NCBI GenBank assembly: GCA_028286705.1
Contig: JAQBRC010000021.1
Span: 1-8,483 of the forward strand
Direction: 5' to 3'
Origin: Candidatus Nomurabacteria bacterium
GTDB taxonomy: Bacteria; Patescibacteriota; Minisyncoccia; Phycocordibacterales; UBA9973
DNA length: 8,483 nucleotides
Part shown: in pieces, positions 1 to 5,700 of the stretch
Position numbering within the stretch: the stretch's first letter is position 1
Layout of the letters: every line of letters starts with the position of its first letter
The notes under the pieces: generated by a model
Told to the model about the DNA's origin: nothing
Databases searched by the model: none
The model's input: only the letters and a program-made list of their open reading frames with translations
Program-made: the position numbers and the translations under genes

Positions 1-1
1 C

Positions 2-1894
2 AGTAATGCCGCAAATGATAACTCTAATAATGCAGGTCTTGGAATAGTCGGAGTTAATGGCAACGTTACTGTAAGTAACCTCGTTGTGAATGGTACTAGT
101 GGTGTGAAGACACACGGTATCAATATCTTTGAATCTAACAACGTGACACTAAGCAACGTGACTTCACAAAACAACAGTAAGTCAGGTATCACTATCAACG
201 GCTCTACTGTTACAGTGAACAATGTAACGACAAAGAACAATGCATGGGGAGGCATCAATGCCGACCAGGCAGCTGACGCACCAGACCCAACAGTGCTTAC
301 TGTTCTTGGTGCTAGCTCACACACAGAAACAACCGGTCCGGAAATCTGGGTTGATAACAAGGCCAAAGCAGTATCTGTTATTGATTCAGGTAATCAGTAC
401 AATGCTGCAGACTATGCTCATGACGGTGTTACTGGAGCAAGATACAGCTTGAAGATATCAAAGGTTGGAAACGAAGCTGAGCTAAGAGCGGCCCTAGGCA
501 ACACTCTTATTGACACTATCGTTCTAAACAATGACATCTCTCTTGCCGCAGAACTTGATATAAACCGAAAGGTGACAATTGATGGCGCTACTCACAAAAT
601 CACCGCTTCATTTAATGGTGCATCTGTTATTCAGATCGGTGCAAATGATGTAACCCTAAAGAACCTTGTTGAAGATGGTGGTGGAATTTCTGCCAACAAC
701 CGTGGTATTAATGTATACAAAGTAACAGGAGTTACTCTTGATGGCGTTACCGCTTCAAACAACAAGAAAAACGGTGTCGTAGTAAACGGTTCTACTGTCA
801 TTGCTCACTCTATTACTACAATAAATAATGGGTACGGCGGTATTGATATAGACCTAGGTAGTGGAGTTACTACACCAGCGGCTCTTACTATCACTGGTGT
901 AAGCTCTCATACTGAAACTGCCCCTGCCATCACTATTGATGACATCACTAAGGCAGTATCATTTACTGACAGTAACAGTCAGTACACGGCTACTGACGCT
1001 GGGAACAAGCGAACATATACTCTCATTACTCAGGGTTCTATCAGTACTGTAACTCCTACATTCCCTGTAACTAACTCTACTGAGCCTATCAATGTAACGG
1101 TAGCAAGTACTGTAACTAATCCAAAGATTGACGTAAGCTTGTTGCTTACTGCAGGAACAGCAACATTGCCTCAGATCTCAGTTATCTCTGAGGATGTAAA
1201 CGTAAACGTTACAGCTGGTACAACAGTTACAAGTACTGGCCTTACTACATGGAACGGTGTTATCAACGCTCCTACAGTAACTACTTCATACACCCTTACT
1301 CCTGAAGTGGGTACAACTGCAAATGCAGTACTCGCTCTTGAAGTTGGAGCGGGAGATATCCCTCTTGTATTTAGTAACGCTGTAAAGCTTACATTCCCAG
1401 GACAGGCTGGCAATCTTATCGGCTGGTCACAGGGCGGAACATTCCACGCAATCACTGACACTTGTGACAGCGCTACTGCTCCAACACTTACAGCAGGCGC
1501 AGATTGCCGCATCAACGTAGGTGCTGACCTTGTTGTATGGACAAAACACTTCACTACATTCGTTACGTACACCCAGACTGCTGTAGCTAGCACTGGCGGC
1601 GTATCAGGTGGCGGAGGTTCTGCAGTAGCAACAACTGTTACTCCAACTGCTCCAGTAGGACAGGTGCTCGGTGCTCAATCCTTCAACTTCACCCTTTCCC
1701 TTTCAAACGGATCTAAGGGTGACGAAGTGAAGCAGCTTCAGACTCGTCTTAACGCAGACGGCGCAACACTGACAGTCGACGGCAAATTTGGTTCAAAAAC
1801 CAAGGCTGCTCTCGTGAAGTGGCAGAAGGCACACAAGTTGAGTGCCGACGGCAAAGTTGGTGCAAAGACTCGCGCTGCACTGAACGTTCAGTAG
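2..1894 (+). CDS. Surface beta-helix protein with C-terminal peptidoglycan-binding domain (5' truncated)
   Basis: The reading frame is open from the first bases of the window, so the true start and any signal peptide lie upstream; the ATG at 86 is internal. Counting codons from position 2, 630 residues are visible. Residues about 1-332 are Asn/Thr/Val-rich with short turns such as GINIFESNNVTLSNV, typical of a right-handed parallel beta-helix (pectate-lyase/NosD-like), and contain two copies of a module of about 100 residues. A beta-rich region follows, with a possible disulfide pair (C488, C502) and a WTKHFTTFVTY motif seen at the ends of similar surface modules. After it come a Gly-rich linker, a VLGA motif (555-558) and a PG_binding_1 domain (about 566-628: GSKGDEVKQLQTRL, VDGKFGSKTKAAL, GKVGAKTRAAL). 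It is probably a cell-envelope protein held to peptidoglycan by its C terminus, perhaps an adhesin; the ligand is unknown. The stop is TAG, followed by a terminator. Confidence 0.88.
   Translation, partial: SNAANDNSNNAGLGIVGVNGNVTVSNLVVNGTSGVKTHGINIFESNNVTLSNVTSQNNSKSGITINGSTVTVNNVTTKNNAWGGINADQAADAPDPTVLTVLGASSHTETTGPEIWVDNKAKAVSVIDSGNQYNAADYAHDGVTGARYSLKISKVGNEAELRAALGNTLIDTIVLNNDISLAAELDINRKVTIDGATHKITASFNGASVIQIGANDVTLKNLVEDGGGISANNRGINVYKVTGVTLDGVTASNNKKNGVVVNGSTVIAHSITTINNGYGGIDIDLGSGVTTPAALTITGVSSHTETAPAITIDDITKAVSFTDSNSQYTATDAGNKRTYTLITQGSISTVTPTFPVTNSTEPINVTVASTVTNPKIDVSLLLTAGTATLPQISVISEDVNVNVTAGTTVTSTGLTTWNGVINAPTVTTSYTLTPEVGTTANAVLALEVGAGDIPLVFSNAVKLTFPGQAGNLIGWSQGGTFHAITDTCDSATAPTLTAGADCRINVGADLVVWTKHFTTFVTYTQTAVASTGGVSGGGGSAVATTVTPTAPVGQVLGAQSFNFTLSLSNGSKGDEVKQLQTRLNADGATLTVDGKFGSKTKAALVKWQKAHKLSADGKVGAKTRAALNVQ
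113..997 (+). repeat. Duplicated ~100-residue beta-helix module
   Basis: Two diverged copies lie inside the surface protein gene, at 113-412 and 701-997. Aligned landmarks are HGINIFESNNVTLSNVTS versus RGINVYKVTGVTLDGVTA, NGSTVTVNNVTTKNNAWGGI versus NGSTVIAHSITTINNGYGGI, SSHTET versus SSHTET, and GNQYNAAD versus NSQYTATD. The similarity is clear in protein and weak in DNA, so the duplication is old. The segment between them (residues about 150-200, ELRAALGNTLIDTIVLNNDI) looks like the start of a further beta-helix unit. Confidence 0.8.
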
Positions 1895-1907
1895 TTTCCT
1901 ACTTATT

Positions 1908-1938
1908 AACAGCCCCTCTGTACAGAGGGGCTGTTTTT
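1908..1938 (+). terminator. Rho-independent terminator of the surface protein gene
   Basis: A perfect inverted repeat has arms at 1908-1920 and 1923-1935 (core CAGCCCCTCTG / CAGAGGGGCTG), followed by TTTTT at 1934-1938. It starts 13 nt after the TAG stop. It is a near-ideal intrinsic terminator, and the next gene's -10 box begins 4 nt after its T-run. Confidence 0.92.
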
Positions 1939-1947
1939 ATGTATAAT
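1919..1947 (+). promoter_or_regulatory. Candidate promoter of the CAP-domain gene
   Basis: There is a perfect TATAAT -10 box at 1942-1947. TGTACA at 1919-1924 lies 17 bp upstream, matches 4 of 6 bases of TTGACA, and sits in the loop of the preceding terminator. The ATG at 1954 begins 7 nt after the -10 box, where transcription would start, so the mRNA is probably leaderless. This also argues against the in-frame ATG at 1939, which lies before the -10 box. Confidence 0.62.
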
Positions 1948-1953
1948 GTTGTC

Positions 1954-2964
1954 ATGTTAAATTGGCTCAAACTCCATTTTATTCCCCATGAAGCTAACGG
2001 GCATCGTCCGCATATTCTGCACCACAAGAATATCCATCGAATCCTTGGCTTTGTTGTCTTTCTTGAGATCTTTGCCTTCCTTATTCCTAGCCTGCTGGTT
2101 ACCAGCAACGCTGATACCGGTAATATATTGCCGAGTATTCTGTCTGAGCTGACTAACCATGAACGCACTCAGCTCAACCTCCCTGCCCTGTCTGTTAACC
2201 AGACACTCAATGAAGCGGCCCAGGAAAAGGCTGATGACATGGCTGCAAACCAATACTTTGCACACACTAGTCCAGATGGCAAAACACCATGGTTCTGGCT
2301 TAAGAAAGTTGGATACACTTACAGTTACGCTGGAGAAAACCTTGCCATTAACTTCACTGATGCCAAGGACCTGACACAGGCATGGATGAACAGTCCGACT
2401 CATCGAGCAAATATCACCAAAACTAACTACACGCAGGTTGGCACCGGTGTTGCAGAAGGCACCTACCAAGGCAGCCCTACTATCTTCGTTGTACAGGTAT
2501 TCGGTCTTCCTGCAGCTACTGCAGCAAAGGCTCCTGAGACTACTATCCCAACAGAGGTTGCCAAGACACCTGAACCTACCGTTGTTGCTGTTGAGACTGC
2601 CACACCTGACGTATTGGGCGCTGAGACCGCTTCTGCGCCTGCAGAGGTATCAACTGTGCAACCTGAGTCACCGGTTGTTTCTAGCGGCATTAGCGAGCAC
2701 TATACGAACCTATTGCAGCGATTGATGGCTTCTCCCCGCAATACCACCAATATCCTCCTCTTCATCATTATGGGTATTGTTGCCCTAGCGGTATTTCTTA
2801 ATATGGGTATCAAGATCAGCCACCACCACCCTGACCTTATCCTTAATGGAGTTATGGCTATAGCAGTTATAAGTTCAGTGTTTGTTATCAACAGTTACAT
2901 CAGCAAAAGCAATATACAGTTGGTGCAGAGCGTTGGGTATTCTCAAACGGAAACAACGAGTTAA
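1954..2964 (+). CDS. CAP/SCP (YkwD-like) domain membrane protein
   Basis: The protein has 336 residues. The first ~28 are basic and His-rich (FIPHEANGHRPHILHHKNIHR), followed by a membrane helix (about 30-48). Residues about 57-175 form a CAP domain (Pfam PF00188-like) with recognisable motifs: LTNHERTQLNLPAL, NEAAQEKADDMA, FAHTSPDGKTPWFWL (H94), YAGENLA (E118), AWMNSPTHRANI (H140) and GTGVAEGTYQG. H94, E118 and H140 are the usual CAP cavity positions. A Pro/Thr/Glu-rich linker (180-235) carries a VLGA motif (210-213). Two more membrane helices follow (about 256-276 and 285-305). The CAP domain is predicted to face outside; bacterial members are often tied to the cell wall or spores, but no biochemical role can be assigned. 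The start at 1954 was chosen because of the -10 box 7 nt upstream and the lack of any ribosome binding site. It has its own terminator. Confidence 0.88.
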   Translation: MLNWLKLHFIPHEANGHRPHILHHKNIHRILGFVVFLEIFAFLIPSLLVTSNADTGNILPSILSELTNHERTQLNLPALSVNQTLNEAAQEKADDMAANQYFAHTSPDGKTPWFWLKKVGYTYSYAGENLAINFTDAKDLTQAWMNSPTHRANITKTNYTQVGTGVAEGTYQGSPTIFVVQVFGLPAATAAKAPETTIPTEVAKTPEPTVVAVETATPDVLGAETASAPAEVSTVQPESPVVSSGISEHYTNLLQRLMASPRNTTNILLFIIMGIVALAVFLNMGIKISHHHPDLILNGVMAIAVISSVFVINSYISKSNIQLVQSVGYSQTETTS

Positions 2965-2968
2965 CTCT

Positions 2969-2997
2969 AAAAAGCCCTTCTGACAGAAGGGCTTTTT
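2969..2997 (+). terminator. Terminator after the CAP-domain gene
   Basis: The arms AAAAAGCCCTTC (2969-2980) and GAAGGGCTTTTT (2986-2997) enclose a five-base TGACA loop. The structure begins 5 nt after the TAA stop. The A-tract on the left and T-tract on the right would let it work in both directions. Confidence 0.92.
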
Positions 2998-3037
2998 ATA
3001 TCCACTCGCACTCCTAGCTATTAATTGCTTTTAGGCG

Positions 3038-3043
3038 TACCAT
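3038..3043 (+). promoter_or_regulatory. Possible -10 box of the small membrane protein gene
   Basis: TACCAT lies 6 bp before the ATG at 3050, the same spacing as for the CAP and VanZ genes. No good -35 box and no Shine-Dalgarno sequence were found. It is weak alone and supported mainly by the repeated spacing. Confidence 0.35.
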
Positions 3044-3049
3044 TTTAGT

Positions 3050-3643
3050 ATGAATAAAAAAATAGCAATTGTACTGTTAGTCATTATCATAGCTGTTGGA
3101 GCGTACTTCATTTTTAAGCCTAAGGCTGTAGTGCCGATTGATACAGGGATATCAACTGTCCCTACTGGTTCTTCTACTACTACCGTCCCTGCCGGAGATC
3201 CTGTTGTAAAGACACCCTGGGGCGTATCCTTCTACAAAGGAACTACATGGAACATAACAACTACTACAAATAGCGAGGTGATACTGACTCAAACCACAGG
3301 AGAGTGGAAGGGAGATACTATTACTATTGACTATGTTCCCGCAACTAGTGTTACTAGCGAAGACGCCAAGTTTGGTAACATTAGCTATTCATATGATGAG
3401 AGTAAGCAGGGATTCATAAGTACTAGCAATATTTCAGGAGAAAAATCTACTACAGCAACAGGTCCAGTACCTGCAATTGTTGTAGCGCATACCGCAGACA
3501 ACTTGCCTGTATTTCCAGGAACAAAACGATGGCTTACATACATCGTTCCCCTATCGCACACAACATTTCTTAAGCTAAATATTACCGGCTCAGGCAATAC
3601 AGATGCTCTAAAAGAATTGATTAAAACTGTAAAGAAAGTATAG
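3050..3643 (+). CDS. Small N-terminally anchored exported protein, function unknown
   Basis: The protein has 197 residues. A short basic start (MNKK) is followed by one membrane helix (about 5-22, IAIVLLVIIIAVGAYFIF) with no lipobox cysteine, so it is a membrane anchor or uncleaved signal. A Thr/Ser/Pro/Val linker (about 28-50) leads to a compact soluble domain (about 51-197). Visible segments are PWGVSFYKGTTWNIT, GEWKGDTITIDYVP, a beta-rich middle, and a closing LKLNITGSGNTDALKELIKTVKKV-type segment that suggests a last strand plus amphipathic helix. I recognise no family. There are no catalytic motifs and no cysteines. It lies between two terminators, so it is likely transcribed alone, and it follows two other surface-protein genes, which suggests an envelope role. 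Confidence 0.8.
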   Translation: MNKKIAIVLLVIIIAVGAYFIFKPKAVVPIDTGISTVPTGSSTTTVPAGDPVVKTPWGVSFYKGTTWNITTTTNSEVILTQTTGEWKGDTITIDYVPATSVTSEDAKFGNISYSYDESKQGFISTSNISGEKSTTATGPVPAIVVAHTADNLPVFPGTKRWLTYIVPLSHTTFLKLNITGSGNTDALKELIKTVKKV

Positions 3644-3649
3644 ATAAAC

Positions 3650-3683
3650 AAAAAAGCCGTTCCTTTGCAGGAACGGCTTTTTT
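3650..3683 (+). terminator. Strong, probably bidirectional terminator
   Basis: A 14-bp perfect stem with arms at 3650-3663 (AAAAAAGCCGTTCC) and 3670-3683 (GGAACGGCTTTTTT) encloses the loop TTTGCA. It starts 7 nt after the TAG stop of the small membrane protein. It also marks the left edge of the restriction-modification pair. Confidence 0.93.
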
Positions 3684-3740
3684 GTTAGTTATCCCTATGA
3701 GAGACAACGATTAGTTTGATTAGTTAAAGATGTTCAACTT

Positions 3741-3749
3741 TGTTATAAT
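3741..3749 (+). promoter_or_regulatory. Extended -10 promoter of the cytosine methyltransferase
   Basis: TGTTATAAT at 3741-3749 is a perfect extended -10 element (TGn plus TATAAT). No convincing -35 box lies at 16-18 bp; TTGATT at 3716 is too far. The ATG at 3760 is 10 bp after the -10 box, leaving a leader of only a few bases and no room for a Shine-Dalgarno site. Confidence 0.65.
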
Positions 3750-3759
3750 TGCTGGATAA

Positions 3760-4737
3760 ATGGCTAAAAAATCTGTTAAAAAACTAAAGTCCATAGATTT
3801 ATTTGCGGGTATTGGAGGAATTAGAAAAGGGTTTGAGGATCTTTGCGATACTGTCTATGCCAATGATTTTGACACTTCTGCCTGCAAAACATATACAGAA
3901 AATTTCGGAGAAATAGATTGCACGGACCTACGAGAGGTGGTGAAAGAAATGGACAAAAAGATTCCGAAGTTTGATATTCTTCTTGGGGGTTTTCCCTGCC
4001 AAGCTTTTTCAATTGCGGGAAAGCGCAAGGGGTTTGCAGATACTCGAGGAACAATGTTTTTTGAAGTTGAAAAAATATTAGAAAAATACAAGCCTAAGGC
4101 CTTTCTTTTAGAAAATGTAAGAAATCTAGAAAATCATGATAAGGGCAATACATTCAAAACTATTTTGACAGTACTAACTGAAAAACTTGGCTATGACGTA
4201 CATTACCAAGTTTTAAATGCAAAAGACTATGGTGTACCCCAGAATAGACCACGAATTTATATAGTGGGGTTCAAAAAGAAAACTGATTTTAAATTTCCTG
4301 AACCAATACCACGAGTTCAACTCAAATCCATTTTAGAAAAAAAAGTAGACCCTAAGCATTATATATCCCAAATGTATTTTGAAGGTCTTGAAAGACACAA
4401 AAAAAGACATGCTAGCAAGGGCAACGGCTTCGGCTATATGGTACTTGACCCAAAGGGTGTTTCAAATGCACTGGTTGTGGGAGGGATGGGAAGAGAAAGA
4501 AATCTTATTCAAGACAAACCTATTAATGTATATAAAAAGGGAAACGATAAGAAACTAACAAAAAACGCATTAGGGCTTCGCAAATTAACTATTCGCGAAT
4601 GTGCTCGCTTGCAAGGTTTTCCAGATAATTTTAAATTTCCAGTCAAGGATGGCCCTGCTTACAAACAGCTTGGCAACTCAGTTGCAGTTCCAGTTCTCAA
4701 GGCAATCGCTGAACAAATGGCAAAGCACTTACAATAA
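3760..4737 (+). CDS. DNA (cytosine-5) methyltransferase, restriction-modification type
   Basis: The protein has 325 residues, the usual size for a stand-alone C5 methyltransferase. It transfers a methyl group from S-adenosylmethionine to C5 of cytosine in a target site. The family motifs appear in order: I DLFAGIGG (13-20), IV GGFPCQAFS with catalytic C80, VI LLENV (E118), VIII QNRPRIYIVG (161-170), IX RKLTIRECARLQGFP (274-288) and X GPAYKQLGNSVAVPV (298-312). The target-recognition region lies between VIII and IX (about 175-270) and contains ALVVGGMGRERNL; I cannot read the recognised site from it. It is convergent with the HNH endonuclease, with the stop codons (TAA, then CTA) touching. Codon use is more A-rich than in the surface genes to the left, and runs of A8 (4337-4344) and A7 occur, consistent with horizontal gain. 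Protection of host DNA from the adjacent nuclease is the likely role. Confidence 0.95.
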   Translation: MAKKSVKKLKSIDLFAGIGGIRKGFEDLCDTVYANDFDTSACKTYTENFGEIDCTDLREVVKEMDKKIPKFDILLGGFPCQAFSIAGKRKGFADTRGTMFFEVEKILEKYKPKAFLLENVRNLENHDKGNTFKTILTVLTEKLGYDVHYQVLNAKDYGVPQNRPRIYIVGFKKKTDFKFPEPIPRVQLKSILEKKVDPKHYISQMYFEGLERHKKRHASKGNGFGYMVLDPKGVSNALVVGGMGRERNLIQDKPINVYKKGNDKKLTKNALGLRKLTIRECARLQGFPDNFKFPVKDGPAYKQLGNSVAVPVLKAIAEQMAKHLQ

Positions 4738-5388
4738 CTATTTCTTATAGATATAGCCTTCTTCCCCAGTTTCAGGATCCTTTTTAATATATTTAATATT
4801 CTTTCCTGTATTCTGACGAATCATTCGTAGAGTCCTCTCCCAATCTCGTATTCCACTCACGACTCTCAGTCTTGCGGGTTCAAGGATTTCACCAGGGTGC
4901 ATATCAAAATATAATTCTAATCTTTTTGAACCACTCTTTTCCTTAAGAAGAACTTTCATCTCACCTGCATTTTGATCATTAAACCAATGCTTCTTTCCAA
5001 GGTTGCATTCCTCGCATAAAATCCAGAGGTTTTCATCAGAACCATCTCCCCCCATATCAACAGGTATCTTATGATCAACAGCAAGTTTAACGCCATCTTC
5101 AATCCCGCGACCACATCTCTGACAAATAGAATTGTCTCTTTGCATAATTCGATAGCGAGTCTTTGTATCTATAGCATCTCTTTTATTCCCATCTTCTCGC
5201 ATCTCAAGACTTTTAAGGACATAAGATCCATCTTTCAAAAGCTCAATGTCGTATCCCTCCTGCCTTAATGTACGGATAGAACGAGCCCAATCAAAAACAC
5301 CCGCTATTTCCGCTAACAATTCTTTAGTTAGCGGTTTTCCAACGTTTTCGATAAATATATCTAAAATTTTTTTCTTTGCTCCAGGCAT
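4738..5388 (-). CDS. HNH endonuclease, probable type II restriction enzyme partner
   Basis: The protein has 216 residues. The HNH core spans about 75-135: zinc cysteine pairs C89-x2-C92 and C125-x2-C128, the DH of the metal/nuclease motif (D105, H106), N120 in ENLWILCEECN, and N129. On each side is a segment that looks like a winged helix: residues about 5-59 and about 157-215. The two resemble each other (GVFDWARSIRTLRQ and GIRDWERTLRMIRQ), suggesting an internal duplication and two DNA-binding arms around the nuclease. Its position against a C5 methyltransferase makes a restriction enzyme the best call; a solitary HNH nuclease is the alternative. The start is fixed by an AGAGGA ribosome binding site 6 nt upstream. 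There is no terminator between it and the methyltransferase, so the two transcripts would overlap at their 3' ends. Confidence 0.85.
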   Translation of the reverse strand: MPGAKKKILDIFIENVGKPLTKELLAEIAGVFDWARSIRTLRQEGYDIELLKDGSYVLKSLEMREDGNKRDAIDTKTRYRIMQRDNSICQRCGRGIEDGVKLAVDHKIPVDMGGDGSDENLWILCEECNLGKKHWFNDQNAGEMKVLLKEKSGSKRLELYFDMHPGEILEPARLRVVSGIRDWERTLRMIRQNTGKNIKYIKKDPETGEEGYIYKK

Positions 5389-5394
5389 ATATAT

Positions 5395-5400
5395 TCCTCT
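5395..5400 (-). promoter_or_regulatory. Shine-Dalgarno site of the HNH endonuclease
   Basis: Read on the minus strand, AGAGGA is followed by ATATAT and then ATG at 5388. It decides the start codon. It is notable because most other genes here lack such a site. Confidence 0.7.
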
Positions 5401-5503
5401 TATTTTAAATGAGGTTCAACTAAATCAGCATGGATGACCATTCCATCCCAATTTCGTAACTTAAGATATTAAATCGTCCATTTGAGTTGTTATAAATTGG
5501 CAT
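5400..5503 (-). pseudogene. Possible frameshifted relic of a small gene upstream of the HNH gene
   Basis: On the minus strand an ATG at 5503 opens a 27-codon frame beginning MPIYNNSNGRFNILSYEIG and stopping at 5420. One frame over, the sequence reads NWDGMVIHADLVEPHLK and stops with TAA at 5400-5402, just before the HNH ribosome binding site. The pieces read naturally as one short protein interrupted by a frameshift, of about 38 residues. I do not recognise the family. Alternatively, the second piece contains a 13-codon leader ORF (MVIHADLVEPHLK, ATG at 5441). Chance open frames cannot be excluded. Confidence 0.3.
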
Positions 5504-5544
5504 ATGCTATAAGTTTAAATTAATACGGGATAAATACCTAATCA

Positions 5545-5700
5545 CTATATGAAATAAGCCTTAACTCCTGTTAATTTGCTTTCATAATCATCTATAAGTT
5601 CACCTGCTTTTTTATTACCATTTTCATCGAAATAACCACTTTTTTCAGAATTCTTTTGACACCTTATTTGTTGACTATTTGAGCTAACGGAAAAACAAGG
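5545..5700 (-). other. 51-codon open stretch in frame after the VanZ stop
   Basis: Directly after the TAG of the VanZ-like gene (5701-5703) the same frame stays open for 51 codons to a TAG at 5545-5547. It contains a hydrophilic, protein-like segment (KSGYFDENGNKKAGELIDDY, then SKLTGVKAYFI). It has no start codon or ribosome binding site of its own. It could be a relic of a longer VanZ C terminus, a decayed neighbour, or chance. The rest of the 312-bp gap between HNH and VanZ is AT-rich, and I found no terminator or RNA structure in it. Confidence 0.3.

Noticed and set aside
113..997. Repeats inside the first gene as a CRISPR-like or tandem DNA array
   Set aside because: There are only two copies, nearly 600 bp apart, diverged in DNA and similar only as protein; it is a beta-helix domain duplication.
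1171..1593. Minus-strand open frame inside the beta-helix gene
   Set aside because: It is antisense to a clearly conserved domain region, has no ribosome binding site, and its composition simply mirrors the Thr/Val codons of the real gene.
1819..1953. Longer N terminus for the CAP protein, starting at 1819 or 1939
   Set aside because: It would overlap the end of the first gene, its terminator and the TATAAT box; the added residues do not look like a signal or domain.
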